Origin: Hydractinia symbiolongicarpus
Lineage: Eukaryota; Cnidaria; Hydrozoa; Anthoathecata; Hydractiniidae
Length of the DNA: 64,000 bases
Assembly: GCF_029227915.1 (NCBI RefSeq)
Contig: NC_079882.1
Location: forward strand, 11,656,001-11,720,000
Reading direction: 5' to 3'
Shown: positions 12,403 through 32,445 of the stretch, piece after piece
Layout: every line of letters starts with the position of its first letter
Numbering within the stretch: the stretch's first letter is position 1
Program-made: the position numbers and the translations under genes
Notes under the pieces: generated by a model
What the model was told of the DNA's origin: nothing
The model's input: the letters and a program-made list of their open reading frames with translations, nothing else
Databases searched by the model: none

Positions 12403-15400
12403 ATGACAAAACTATCCAGAAAATTAATTCTACTTGCCGCAGTGCTTTTTGTTAGTAGATGCAATGGTAAAAGTATCGCTGCAGATAATCATGTGGAAGA
12501 AACTAAGCAAGGTACAGCGTTTACCACCAAGATAGACACAGCTAGTAACTCAGTTGCAGATACCAGGACTCGTGTATCGAATACGAAGCATAAAAATGTT
12601 GTAGATTCTAAACCTAACACTCGCTCTTCTAAAACAACCAGTGATGAAGTATGTACTAGTGAAAAATGCGTAGAAGTAGCAGAGAAAATAAAAGAAGCAC
12701 TGAACACTAGCGCAGATCCGTGTGAGGATTTTTACGCTTTTTCCTGTGGCGGCTGGAAAGAAAAACATGATATACCGGCCAGTGAGAACGAAATCACATC
12801 GTTCACAGTTTTAACAAAAGAAATTGAAAACGCCATACATGACTTACTCAAGGAAGAGCCTAAAGAAGGCGAGAGTGACGCTTTGGTAAAAGCAAGAAAA
12901 TTTTTCGCTTCTTGTATGGATACTGATACTATTGAGAAGTTAGGTGCCGAGCCTGCTTTAGATTTTATTAAGTATATAGGGGGTTGGTCGCTATGTAAAA
13001 GAAAGGAATGGGAGCAGGGTGAGAAAGACTGGGATCCTTATAAAGTATTAAAAAAACTACAAAGAAATTTTTATCCAGCTCCGCCATTTTTTACAGTAGA
13101 AGTTACAAATGATCATTTAAATTCGACAAGACATTTGATCAAGGTAATCATTCAATATTCAGTACCATCAAATGACACCTCAGAAGGAACTTTCTCTTCT
13201 ATTCTTCTGCACTATCGGTTTATTTTTATCCCGGTCTTCATTTTGAACAAGCGGATAATATTTTTTAAACTAGTCTTTGATAAATCGCTTTTAAGTTGGA
13301 TTGAGTCTGTAATGTTACGGTTTCTTGAAACTACACGTTTAATTCGAAGCGGAGTTTTGTTGAATCGATTGTTAAATCAGAAAAATTCCTAAAAATAAAA
13401 AAAGCGTAACAAAAACTATTTTTAGATTGATCAGTCTGGATTAAGTTTACAGAGAGAGATATACACAAAACATCCTGAGGTAGGTTACTCATATATCATA
13501 TCTATTGTACCATTGCCGTATACTTTTATGGCAAACCTTGGAGGAAAGAAAAAGACAAAAAAAAACGGAGCAAAATGTTCTAAAAAACAAAATAGCGAAA
13601 GCAATTTTATTACAATTATAAATATTATCAAACATGTCATTTGTTATCTTGTATACAAATTCGCGAATAAGAACGTTTATTTTTATTTAAAGCTAAATAA
13701 ATGAAAAAACATATAAGTATACGTGAGACTCGCCAAAATTATCAGTTGTAAAAAAGAGAGAGTACTTGCATAGGTTTACTACTAACCCAAGATCACGTAA
13801 TTACTGTAATGTTTGCTTTATATTAGATCGTGGAAGATTATGGTGAATATATGATCAAGGTTGCAAAACTGTTAGGATATGATTGTCCAGAAGTTGAGAA
13901 AGAGATGGATGAAATATTAGAATTCGAAAAAAGGCTGGCAAAGGTAGAGATTTTCAGTTTGTTTTTTCTTTTATATTTGAAATTTAACACGTGACTAAAT
14001 AAGAAAATGCTGTTTCACGACATTGGTTGGGCCCCTACTTTTTTAGGCAGCGAAAATCAAGTTGTCCATTCTCATATGTCCATATTCGTTTGTTGTTTGC
14101 ATGCTGTGTTGCTCTGTTATCATAAAAATATTTTTTGATGATGTTCTAAACATGAAATGCATATAAAACATCATACTCACAAAAAATGTGCTGGTCGATT
14201 GTATTCATTTTTTTATTACTCGGAAATTTTAAGAAACAAAATTATGACCGCTTTTTAAGATTTTAAATAACTGCACAACATTGTAATTAATGTTTTCGTT
14301 TTTTAGATGACCACACCTGCTGAGGCAAAACAAGCTGGAACCTTCAGGAGAATTAACATTAAAATCTTAAAAAGTGTTGTGCCACAGGTAGTAATTAATT
14401 AACAACAACTTTAAAATACGCAAATGTTGACATTAAATGAACATGCTCCCAAGGGTTTAAACGTAGCGCTCGCTATGTTCAATTTAATTTAATAAAATGG
14501 TGGCGGTTTGTGAGTTCTAATTGGTTGTTAGAAAAGTAAGCGTTTAAAGACTTAGTTGACTCGTCATAACTTTCACAGCTGACAAACTAAAAACAAATCT
14601 AATCTAACTAAACGCTGAAAGCTATCTTCTTAATGAGAAGCGGTCTGAAGTTTCATTTCCAAAAAAGCAACAAGGTTACTTAGTAAAAACCATTAGCTGC
14701 AGTTCTTATAAAGAAGTCGCCAAAGTTAGATATTTTGCTTTATGTAAAGTGACAACATTGAATATTTCTTCTAGCTGACTTTATGAATTTTCTTTATTTT
14801 AGTTTCCGTGGTACTCACATATCTCTGGCATCTTCCCTGAATCAACTGAAATCTCAAAGACTGAAGTTATTCTGGCTACATCGCCTATGTATTTATACAA
14901 GGTGGCAAATCTTATCACGAAAACACCAAAAAGGTACGTATCACACCACATGAATACAAATATCACACCACATGAATACACGTAATCATTACGATCGTGT
15001 GTTTATAATCTGGAATAACTTCTTTATACCTCACGTTGTTACCTTAACCTTTCATTGCAACGTAAGTCACGGAGAACTACAAACTCTATCTCAAGAATAT
15101 CTTGATATCTCACCTATATCATCTAACAGCATGGCATTGCAGCTAAATTAATAGATTGATCGGCAATTTTTTTTTATTTTGTCTTTGAAAATATTTGCTG
15201 GATTATATTTACAACCTTTTTTTCAGTGTTTTAAATTTCATAGATTCATAAAACAAAAAAATATATTAAATATAAAATTAAAAGAATGTTGGCATTTATA
15301 ATAACAATACTCCTTGGCCTAAGCCTTCCTGCTCAATTACAAGTTACCTAACTATCCAGAATACAAGAAGATCTTAAACAATAGAACTTGTCGAAGGTAA

Positions 15401-18400
15401 TAAAAAACGACCAATATACAAAAGGTACAGAGCACCCGAGTGAACGCACTCAATAAGAGCATATTTACCACCGTAGAGTTTAAATTATCAATATATTCAT
15501 AGTATGTTATCCAAATATATCGTGTGGCAAATGATTCGTGACAAAATCAGTTTCTTGACGAAAGATTTTCGAAAAGCACGCGCAGAATTCAATAAAAAAA
15601 TGACCGGTGTGGAGGATACAGATCCACGATGGAGAACGTGCACAAGTATCACTAATGACAACATGGGAGTGCCAATCGGAACACTTTACGTAGAAAAATA
15701 TTTCTCTGATACGACAAAACAAAAGGTATCTATACATATTTCATATTTCGAGTAAATTGAGGCACTACGCTGACATATACAAAACTCTATTCCGACAAGC
15801 TAAATGCTTCAGTTTCATAAGAGAAACTTAATCCAACGCAAAAATACAAAAAATAAAGAAAAATAAAGGAGATAAATAAACTCTTACATTTAGAAAGTAA
15901 GTTCTTAAATGGTTCTGCATATCAGCCCCATGTTTTAATAAGCTAAATATAAAAGCTGTTTGATAAGTTCTTATTATTGTTTAGACGCATGATATGATTG
16001 AAGAAATCATCAAATCTTTCAAATCAAGAATACGTGAACATTCATGGATGGATAACAAAACAAGAAAGGGTGTAGACGAGAAGGTAAAAAGTTAAAACAA
16101 CTCTTTACACTTTCCCTCACAACAACTAACAACAAATTTAAAGCGTTTCTTTTGTTGCAGGCGGACGCTTTGGTTGCTAAAGTTGGATATGCATCGTATA
16201 TCAAAAAACCTGAGGAGCTAAATAAAAGATTTGTAAAGGTATGTTGCTAAAAGAATTCCTATATTGAAGATGATATTTTTGTATGATATATAGGATAAAA
16301 AATTGTTTTTCAAGTCATTTGAAAGTTTTTTAAAAATCCACTTTTCTTAAAATATTTAACTTAAAGATTTTTATCTAAGCTTATGACAATTATTATTGAT
16401 AATGATGTAATATGGTGACCAAAATAAATTTATACTCCACATTACTTTAGATATCCCGACATATGCAAAGCTTGGTAGTTTAAAAATCTGTTTTTTAATT
16501 ATAGATAGAAATGCAATGTCAGCATTTTTAAAACATACTTGACTTGATAAGCAACTTTTTATCCTCCATGACATACAAAACGTCATTTTTAATGCAAGCA
16601 TACTTTTAAGGTTTGAAAACTGAAGTTGGTGATAATATCTCAGTCTAGATATATTCAAGGATATCAATTAATTTTTATATTTTATCATACACAAATGAAT
16701 AAAAAAACTTCATCCTACCATAGCTCATAAAATGACATACTGTGGATGCAAGAGCGTGACTGCTCAGGCGTGTATTATTTAAAATATTTCTATTTTAGTT
16801 ATCGATTGATGAAGACAAATTTTTCGAAAACAATCTAAATGTTGATAAATGGATCAGATACAGACTTTTTAATAAATTGAGAAAACCTGTCGATAAATCA
16901 AAGTAAGTGAAAAAAAAATTTACGTATTATGGTTAAAAATGATTTCGCAGTATGCCAACAAATTATAAATATTCCTCTAAATGATATTTTCTTTTTTTGT
17001 TACTTTCTTGACTGCTATCAGCAGCCTGCATAACCTAGCACACAACTATAATTTTTCCTATTCGAGAAAAAAAATATCAGTTCAAACCATAAAAGTTAAT
17101 TTTCGAAATGGAAAAGACAAGCAAAAACACTGTATCAACAGTTGTATCTGATAAAATTAAAATGTTGCTGACGTAAGCAATTTGTCAGTTCTAACGTCTG
17201 TTGCTATTTTTTTTAGATGGCCTATGTTTCCACAAACAATTAACGCTATGTATCAATTTTACGAGAATGAAATAGGTAAGAAGCTTTGTAAAAAATATTC
17301 TTCCTCTCAGCAGTATAAAATAATAAACAAACAAATAAACAAATAAACATTTCTCTTTTAGTTATTCCTGCTGGTATTCTACAACCTCCGTTCTTTTATA
17401 CTGGAGATGTTCCAAGGTAAGGTTAGCCCACCACGATGCATCTTAAAAACCTTTTCATCTCTATCAAAGAAAGCCTGGTATGTGCAACTATAATACAAAT
17501 TTATGACGTTATTTTTAGATCCCTCAGTTATGGAGCCATTGGTTCTATTATTGGTCACGAACTGACACATGGCTTTGACAATACTGGTAAAAATAATTTA
17601 TTAAAAAAAACCTAAATCAATGCAATAACTTGTCCTAGTATGTTAAAAAAAATGCTTAACAACAGTACGCCCTATCAAAATGATCTTTTTTCATTCACAC
17701 ATCCATTTAGGGCGTAAATTCGATAAAAATGGTGACATTGTCACTGAATGGTGGTCCTCACAAAGTCTAAAGAAGTTTAACGACAAAGCAAGATGCATTG
17801 AGAAACAATACAGTAAATACAAAGTTCAAGATAAATATCCAGTAAGTTATGTTGTTAATTTTGATGAATATTACAGGCTTTTTACGAGACGATGTGAGAC
17901 TAGAAACTATGCATTGTAATGCTTTATCTTTTAGATCAGTGGAAAATTAACATTAGGCGAAAATATAGCTGACAATGGTGGCACAAAACTTTCATATGAT
18001 GTAAGTAGATTCTTTTTACAAGTCAAAATTTTTTTTTTACAAGACAAAGAATTATTTAGATGCGTATTCCATACAAAAATATTCATTTCACTTTCTAATT
18101 TGTTCTGCTGAAAAAAAAAAATCAAACAAAAAATCTTGTGTATCGTTTCTCTTATGGGAAATTTAACACGTCACGTAAATTCCTCTTCTTTCATGGTTCC
18201 TTTTAGGCTTACTTAGATTGGTTGAAAATAAATGGTCCAGAACCAAAGTTACCTGGTCTTTCGTATGATAATAATCAGCTATTCTTTATCGGTTATGCAC
18301 AGGTAAATGCAATTTTCTTCTTATAGTATTTTTATCAATCCAATATCGAGATTCTTTTTACGTCCTAATTTTTTTTATAAAAACCTCTTGAACTTTAAAA

Positions 18401-19124
18401 AACTTTTTTCCAATGTGGTGTCTGTTGTAACTTTTAGGAGTACTGCGCTAATGTACGAAAGAAGACTGAATATATTGCTACTTTAAGTGAAATCCATTCA
18501 CCATCCAAATTCAGGTTAGGTTTTTCTTTAAAATATGTATATTACAACTCCAGTACGTATATGTGTTGGGTGCTATTTGGTTCAAATAATGTGTCAATTA
18601 AATTTTTCTGGTCTATTTTGTTATCAGTATTATCCTTTATGTTTAAATTAAAAATTTCGGTTGTCCAAAAAATATTCTTGCTTTCCTGTTTCCTTTAAAG
18701 TTAAAAACGAGCACTGCACTATGCAGTATAATTCGTGCACTTCAAACTTTGGAAGATCAAGAATTTTGTTATGTATAGCCATTCAAAATAGACCAGTCGT
18801 CCAACGGGGTCACCCGTCCTTCATATATGGCATTTCGTGTTTCTGTAACAGACAAACAGACGACGGCTATTACTATAGAGATTTCTAATCCTCTGGAGAA
18901 AAGATTTTTTATGATATTTCAAAAGAGGAAATCCTCGACCCAACATACTAGCAAGAAAAAAAGATTTTGTTATTTTCTTCTTTTTATACCTGCAACTAAC
19001 ATTTATATTATCATGTTCTTTTAGAGTTATTGGCACATTATCAAATTTCGAAAGTTTTTCAAAGGCTTTTAAATGCAGCAAAAACAGTAGAATGAATGCA
19101 AAAACAAAATGTGAAGTATGGTAG
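12403..19124 (+). CDS. Secreted M13-family (neprilysin/ECE-like) zinc metallopeptidase, complete, 17 exons
   Basis: Exons: 12403-13143, 13426-13479, 13827-13943, 14307-14387, 14803-14933, 15503-15725, 15985-16083, 16161-16238, 16799-16902, 17217-17275, 17362-17416, 17519-17586, 17711-17841, 17935-18000, 18207-18302, 18438-18514, 19025-19124. They sum to 2,280 nt, 759 residues, about the usual M13 length. Residues 1-22 form a hydrophobic signal ([10 protein letters not shown]) without the longer cytosolic tail of neprilysin/ECE, so a cleaved signal peptide and secretion are inferred. A Ser/Thr-rich linker precedes the first cysteines (84, 89). Catalytic features: HELTH at 594-598 (two zinc His and the Glu), ENIAD at 656-660 (third ligand and Asp), HSPSKFRV, and terminal Cys-x-x-Trp-stop (CEVW). 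The substrate-binding NAFY/NAYY motif reads NAMY. Family members cleave small extracellular peptides; the specific substrate is unknown. Confidence 0.95.
14939..14980. repeat. Short tandem duplication (about 22 bp, two copies) in an M13-gene intron
   Basis: The unit containing TCACACCACATGAATACA occurs twice head to tail just after the exon ending at 14933. It is intronic, with no inferred function. Confidence 0.8.
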
Positions 19125-20176
19125 CCAACAAACATTAGATTTCTAATTTTTACTAAATTTTATAGTGTACAAGACTACTTGGTAGGATAATAACATATAT
19201 TCAGGAAAAGTACTATTTCGTGTAAAACATGTTATCTACATTATTTAAGCCTTCTCAGCCACCGTTAGTTTGCACAATTCTACTAAATTAGAATGACTAT
19301 ACGTTTATATAAAAAATATAAAACTTCCATGAGAACTGGTAAACCTTCTTTTCTAAGCCCTTCTTAAATTAATTTTGTAGAGTTTCAACTAAAAGTTTGT
19401 GTAACATTTTATGAACAAATTATTTTGCTGATTTGTTTGAAGATGAGGAATTGTCCAGTTTCTTATGTTCATATTGAAAGTACATAACAGACAGGGCAAA
19501 TTTTAAAATTGCTTTTTTTAAAAAATCTTTTGTAATATTTTGATTTTAGTATTATGCATATCATTATTTAGAGAGAACACATAAGAATTTAGCCATTGAT
19601 AAAAAATTAGTATGTATATAATTTTTTTACATTCTCTTTTTCATGACAGTTAAAAAAGTTTTTATAGCACTGTTGTAAATTATTTTCTTGCTCCAAATAA
19701 AATTTTAATTATTCCTTTCTTTTTTTTTTTGTTTCTTCAACTTGTTTGTCTGTGATTATGTTTCACTGATGCTTCATTTTTAGAGATTGTATTCTCTCTA
19801 TATGCGATGAAAGTGAAAACACAATGCAAGGTCTTTAAATTTGGCTTGAACAAAACAAATTATCAGGTCCATTGTATCTTTGGAGGTCTCAAAACAACAT
19901 TATCAAGTGAATAGGGGGGTCTTTTAGTTTCTCTGAGAGAGAGAGAAAAATAGTAATCGATAAATCAAAAAGATTTACAGGGTAGAATTTAAAACTGGGT
20001 ACTTTTGTAATATAACACAAAAAAATAAACCAGCGGGGTCAGCAGCACCTTTTGTGTGACGTTATCAGAAAAAGGAAAGAAAGGAAAAAGAAGAAAATAA
20101 ATAATTTAAAACGCAACATTAAATTAAAACATATGGCACCTCCGGGTTTAGAAATAAAACAAATCACTTACTGTGT
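19125..20176. other. Intergenic, between convergent M13 and POLR1E 3' ends
   Basis: 1.05 kb containing the two 3' UTRs. A plus-strand AATAAA near 19,697 could serve the M13 transcript. A (GA)n patch lies near 19,931. No coding exon was recognised. Confidence 0.5.
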
Positions 20177-23100
20177 CTAAAGTTCTGGCTCGCGCTTCAC
20201 GTGTGGCGTCACAAAAGCTTCTTCCTTTATATTCTTAGTTTCTTTTTTCACAGGCGTGTCTCCTTTTGATTCGGCTTTAATAGTAACATTCATCATGGTT
20301 AGAGCTGCAGTAACAGAAGGGTCTGTAGGAACGGAAGTGACGTCATCAGCTTTACGTTTCTTTGCGTTTACTGTTCGGACTGAACATCCAATTGCTCGTA
20401 ACAGCTTGCTAATCCTAAAGAAGAATATCAAAATCATTGAAAATTGAATATATTAAAGTACGCAACATAACACATATAAGTTGAGCAAAGTTGGTTGAAC
20501 ATATCAGAATAGAGCTAAATAAAAACAAGGTTAAACAAGTTATTACCTCGCTACCCCAAGTTTCAGATCTTTCATCAGTAAATTACAGTTCATCTCATAT
20601 TCTTCAACAACAAGAGATAACACCAAAATGTAACAGAGTAATTTATCTTTATACTTTTTGGGCACGCATCTATTCCTTCCGTTTTCAGAATGTGTGAAGT
20701 TATCCAAAATTCTTGACTTTAACGGATTAGGGATACCAGGGCATGGATCTATCAGAAACGAAGATTAGTTACACATTACCAAAAGTGATAATAAAAAAAA
20801 GCCCCAAAAAGAGGAATTAAAAAATGATTAAAGTATAAAATCATTTTCACAAATGTGTTTCAAAAACTGTTTAGCAAGAACTTTAATTCCAATATTAGCG
20901 TAATATAGCATACATAGCAAAAATTTGCCTTAACATATTGTAATTATAATGTTCACAGTTCAATCCTATTTTCCTTCCAATAATTCATACTTCATATAAA
21001 GTACTAAAATCCCTTCCCTCCTCCTAAATTTCAGTTTCTGTTCTAAACATGGGAATGTAAAACACATTACCATGTGTTAGGTTTAGTTTAACATAAGTGG
21101 CTCCAATTTTAATGTCAAAGTGAAATAATAAGTTTCTAAAATCCCGTCCATTAGGTCTGGAAATCATTTTATAATTCAAACCTTAATTTCAGCAGTGCAT
21201 TTTTGTGATCATGCACCATTAAAGAAACACATACCTTTTTTATGAACATCTTTGTAGGTGAGTTTGAACACAGTTATCAAATAATTCAAATAGCATAAAT
21301 AACAAGCCCTTTCTTCACGCTCTGACGATCTGATTGGTAGCTGAGAAATATGATGCAAGATAAACTGGGGATACCTAAATTATTTTAAAAATATGAATTT
21401 AATTAACCAGTTCAGCAGATTTTTATCACTACCTAACATATATTGAGGTTTAAAACAGACTATTGGCATGCATGGTGAATGCTTTTCTTTTGGCTTTTTC
21501 AAATCTCTCACCTTTCTTCGTTTTTCCACGTTTTCAATGTTTCATTGTCACATTTTATCATTTCCTGAGCTTGTCCTTTAAGAAGCTGATAATCTTGGAA
21601 GGAAATAATATCATCAATGTGATAAATTTCTTGAATATTACGAGCTTCTTTGTTCATTGGAGGAATAATCAACATATCATCCGTTGGTGACACGGCTGTT
21701 TTTGGGGTATGTGGTGTTTCCACCAAGATTTTTTTTGCAACATCAGCAACTTTATCGCTAATCGTCTCATTGACACTCTCGTTCTTTTTTCTTGCAGACA
21801 ATAATCTCTTTTGCTTAGCAGACCCAAATGCTTCTACTAAAGTATCACTCTAAAAAAACATGACATAAACATGCAAAACATAGATTCACCATGATTGTTA
21901 CACACAAGTTTAAAAAAAGTTCATACTTCAGAGTTATATTCAAGTGACATGAAGTAACAAGATGCGCACCTTTTGTCTGAAACTTTTGATATCTTTCTTT
22001 TCTTCCATTGCGGATTCCTCAGCTATAATTTAAATTTAATTTAAGCAGTTCATGTAAATAGAGTGATAAAATTTACCGCACTTCGAAAAAGTTCAACTTT
22101 TCCAAATCTGTTTTGAATTAATTTCAAAAAACCATTCTAAAGTTATTTGAGCCTCATGGTCTGAGGGTTAAACAAAATACTTCAAGAAATTTATTCCTAC
22201 AGTAGGAATGAGTTTTTGTAACTGCTTAAGCATGGTTCAACCATGCTACACTGTTAAAATCTAATTTTTATAAATCGCTACTATTTCTACATTTCAGTGA
22301 AAAAATACTCATACCTAATTTTGGCTTCAAAGTGCAAATTTGACAAGCCTCAATATCCTCAATTTTGTTAGTTTTTTTATCCATGACTCCAATATAATAC
22401 CTAAATTTAATTAATTCTATAATTCTGATACTTTTGTTTCAAACATAGTTACCAGAAAATTCAGAATATAGGCCTACTCAATTACAACCCATCCGGTTAG
22501 AGACCAACCCTGGTTCCTATTTAAAATACTTGGTTCTGAACTGAATATACACCAACAGGCTTATAACTGAGATGTGGTCCTAAATGGCTCAAAATGGTCT
22601 GGAACAGAACCTCAATAAAAGCAGACTTTTAATTCACTTCAGCCATAAGTCCACTCACATAAGGGCGAATCAGATTACATAATATAAATATATTATAAAA
22701 GTTTTGGTTGGAAACCATGTTTGGTGGCAATATTTATATTCAATAATTTACAGTATTAATGCAACATACTTTACAAGACTGTTTTGCTTGTTCGTAATAT
22801 TTCCAGTATAAGTCAGTGATCCCGTGTTTGCAATCTAAAGCATTAAAACATTTTGCAACACAAATTATCACAGTATCAAGGCAGAATAACAGTAATAACA
22901 AACACTCTTTATACTTAAAACTTACAAGCATTCGCTTGCTGGATTTTGGAACTTTTGAACGTAAATACTTGAACTGAGTTGTCATTTTACATTCATCTTT
23001 CAACATACCATTTTCGAATTGCACTAAAAAAAAGCAATTTTACTCATTACAAGGTTGGTCTTAAGTACGTTTTGTTTTTCGTTTTGTTACTGATAATCAA

Positions 23101-23199
23101 GTGAAAAAAACACAAACTGCACAAACATATTTATACCATGGCAACATCTCTAAAGCACTTACCTAAAATAGGGCGACTATCATCTACCTTGTTTGCCAT
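20177..23199 (-). CDS. POLR1E: DNA-directed RNA polymerase I subunit RPA49 (POLR1E), complete, 9 exons
   Basis: Exons in coding order: 23163-23199, 22926-23023, 22770-22834, 22315-22400, 21970-22022, 21512-21849, 21235-21374, 20547-20748, 20177-20414; 1,257 nt, 418 residues, almost the human length. The N-terminal part carries the RPA34.5-dimerisation-type pattern: VQFENG (about 13-18), LTYTGN, and YYIGVMDKKTNKIE. The AFGSAKQKR segment in the fifth coding block is a hallmark of the family. The C-terminal half (RYPQFILHHI, DPCPGIPNPLK, KYKDKLLCYILVLSL, LLMKDLKLG) corresponds to the tandem winged-helix region. The C-terminus is Lys-rich with alternating KKE and ends VKREPEL. RPA49 with RPA34.5 forms the TFIIF-like subcomplex of Pol I in the nucleolus, helping initiation and elongation on rDNA (family knowledge). 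The third exon's donor is GTATGT, chosen because only it preserves phase and the conserved SLVKYYIG join. Confidence 0.93.
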
Positions 23200-24129
23200 A
23201 TTTATTTATATATTTTAAATCTATGAAATGTAAATGATAGGGATTTTTTTTCTTTTTAATTAATGATACTATATTTACAGTTCAATGACGAAACCATAGT
23301 TTTAGCATCATCATATTTTGCCATGAAATGTTATTGCCATAAAATGTTATGTCACTTAAATTAAAACTCTGAAGACAGCATTTTTAAATTTTCAAACAGC
23401 AAACCTTAAATTTCAGCAGATTTTTCCACAGGCTAGTCTTAATAGATAGTAGAAATAAGTTACTAAAATGCCAGCGCTAATTTTAAAAGGGCTAATAAAA
23501 ACTTCGGTCAAAAACATGTTTTAAGAATTAAACTGATTTGATCCTTAAAAAATGTTTTAACAACTTAATGCAGAACAAGGTTTCTGTTAAAGCTAAAACT
23601 AACCTGTTTGCATGAAGGATTTAAGTGACTAAAACGTTATCAAACTGAGCCTTTAAAACACTTTTGTCAACTATGTAAACCAAGATAAATGTAGATGGTT
23701 GACGTTAGATAATTGACCTTAGTTAAGCCATATTATATAACCATGACCTACATTTTTAGACAAAAAATGTAATTGTGTAATATAAAGAAAATTAATTTTG
23801 AAGTAAATTAAATTTAATATGTATGTGTATATTTACTTTAATTTCTATCTTTACTCCATAAAAAAAACCAGATTAATATTTGAGCAAAGCTTTTAACAAA
23901 AAGAGTTACAATTTATAACTCCAAGAAATTGCAAGAAATGGTCAACAAACCTAAAACCAAAATGTCACAATTTTTAACCTATATAAAGATTAAATATATG
24001 TGCATGAATTTTTATTGCCACTACATGGTATGGTAATAAAATAACTAAGATTTAGAAAAAAAAGAAAGTTTCAATCCTGATCAAAGAAGGGAAAAGTTTA
24101 CATTACTATTTTCATTAATACAATTTACA
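23200..24129. other. Intergenic between POLR1E start and CLPB end
   Basis: 930 AT-rich bases holding the POLR1E upstream region and the CLPB 3' UTR (both minus strand). No other gene or repeat was recognised. Confidence 0.5.
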
Positions 24130-30159
<6,030 letters not shown>

Positions 30160-31466
30160 ATTTCATTTTAATTTTTTCTATAATAAATTAGATAATGCTG
30201 TAATTAAAGCATATTTTTAATTCCTTATTTCTGCAATTTTATATAAATCAAAATTGTATTTAAAGAAATATTTTTCATTTTTCACCACTAAATCTTTTAC
30301 CATGAAAATATCACTTACATGGTAGTCTTTCCAGTTTTGACAGAAATATAATCTTCTCTGTACTACTACAAGGTGAAGAATTAGTACAACTTTGAATAAA
30401 CATTTATGTACATTAGCTTGTTGTTATAGTGCAGCAACTTGCATTTTAAGGTTCAGGGATCCCCTTCATATCTGGACTTATCATTAATGAGATCACGCTA
30501 AAATTTGCCTCAAAATTACAAAATTTTATGATGAAATTTTAACAAAAGTATGGATATATTAAAATATATATATATATATATATTATTATTATGTTATTAG
30601 TTCAGTTTACACTGAATAAAAATAATGAATGCATCTCTGAGCATGTTTATCATTAGAAACTGCCTAAACATCTGGACCACATATTAATTTTTAACTAATA
30701 TTTACAAGATGAGAAATTAAATTAAATAACTGTTTTGTATTTTTGCAGTAACAAAATCTAATAAATACTTCTAGAAATATACTTCTAGAAACTATATTAA
30801 ATTTATAATATATAACAGGCATCTTTATCAAAGCTATAATTAATTGTGATATCAATTAGAGATTTGTTAGGATGATGCAATAAGTACGAAAAATTTTAAC
30901 ACACCTATACATACATTGAAAATTATGCTTAAAATTATAAAATTTCTAGAAAATTATATATATAAAAAAACTTCTGACAAATATTATGACAAGTGAGAGC
31001 TTACACAAGTTTTTAACTGTTGCTTGGTATGTGAGCATACCATCACAAAACAAAATATAAATTGCTGATGTGAAACAACTTTGTTGCTATGAAGTAAATT
31101 GAATTGGAAGGTTTGTTAAATCAAGCAGTTTTTGTTCCCCAAAATTTTAAATTTATTAGAATTGCTTGGAATCGCTAAATCACCCAGGACAAATTGGCCT
31201 AATTGTCAAGAAATTAGGCTAAAAAGCTTAGTTTTTGGTTGTATTATATACGGTAAAAGGTTTAACTTTTTTTAACTATATTTATAACAAGCAAGATTAC
31301 AGTAAGCTTATGTCTGAAATTTCTGAAAATCAGGTATTGTGTAAAATTATGTCTGTGAATCATTGAAATAAATCAAGACAGTTGTTCAAGATGGTTTGAT
31401 TGGTGTTTAATAAATGATTATAAAAATAAGGACAGATTAAAATGTTGTTTAGATTGCCTATTCTGT
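30160..31466. other. Upstream region of CLPB, no gene seen
   Basis: Just upstream of the CLPB ATG is a short overlapping upstream ATG (five codons then stop) and a TTTATTATAG 3' splice signal 18 nt before the start. Farther out is AT-rich sequence with a (TA)n/(ATT)n microsatellite at about 30,563-30,592. No coding exon was recognised. Confidence 0.5.
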
Positions 31467-31805
31467 AGCAGTGTTTCCACTAAAAATATGGTATCAAATT
31501 TCCTGACTTTCCCTGATTTTTTAAGAAATTCTACAGCCAAACAGAAAAACAAATTAACTAAATCCGTTTAAACCGTATTTGCCGCAACATAACTTACAAG
31601 AGCTTTAATTCATATACTACATAAAATGGTCAAGAGTATGTTAGTTTCACTGAGTGACTAACAGAACCTGTCAGTATAGTTCTATCAAAAGACAAAAAAT
31701 TCCCTGATTTTCCCTGACTTTCCCAAAAAATGGGTCATTTTTTTCTGACTTTCCCTGACTACAAATAAAATTCCCTGACTTTCCCTGACTCGGTGGAAGC
31801 CCTGT
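31467..31805. repeat. Non-autonomous repeat with TTCCCTGACTTTCCCTGA motifs and imperfect inverted ends
   Basis: The block starts GCAGTGTTTCCAC and ends GGTGGAAGCCCTGT, whose reverse complement resembles the start, so the ends form imperfect terminal inverted repeats. Internally the phrase TTTCCCTGA recurs near both ends (about 31,506-31,520 and 31,700-31,790). There is no coding capacity. It looks like a MITE-type dispersed element of about 340 bp. Confidence 0.6.
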
Positions 31806-32104
31806 GTAACACAAACAAGGCTTAGTACCAGATTGATATTACGATAATTCCTAAACTTATTGCTAAGGGTATCATTTCATAGCACACAGTGTTGCCAGTG
31901 AACAGAGAGTGATGTTGAGAAAATTGAAATAACATCGGCATTCATGTAATACAGATGGAATTGCACATATGTATTCTGTAAAAAATTATATTTCTATCCA
32001 ATTAATTGCTGACAATGCGCAGGGAAAAAACAACAATGAAAAATGCAAGTTTGGTGGATATAAGGGGTCTCGGAGGATATGTGTGTATTGTATCTAATTG
32101 TAAC

Positions 32105-32292
32105 AGAGGTCAACAAAGACCACAACAAACTGTCTAAGACAGTTTTTCGTAAATGTAGTATGGTCAACAAGGACCACGTAAACAAACTGTGAATCAGTGC
32201 AAGTAAAACAAACTGTCAACAAAGACAGGTTCTAAACAAACTTTCAACAAAGACAGGTTCTAGCAAACTGCCAACAAGGACAGATTAAGATT
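32105..32292. repeat. Short tandem-like array at the DIRS 3' end
   Basis: About five copies of a core GTCAACAAAGAC / CCAACAAGGAC, each followed by variants of AAACAAACTGT or AGGTTCT, at spacings of roughly 30-55 bp. Position after the recombinase frame suggests terminal or subterminal DIRS sequence. Confidence 0.65.
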
Positions 32293-32445
32293 GATAGTTC
32301 TTGAATAGCAAAATATTACTTAAGAATACCAGCATGAGTTTAAAATACACAACACACCCCCAAATTCCCCCACACCACCAAACTTGACAAGCTTACAAAA
32401 TGAAGATGTGTGATAACGCCTGCAAGCGCCACCAAACTAAACAAA

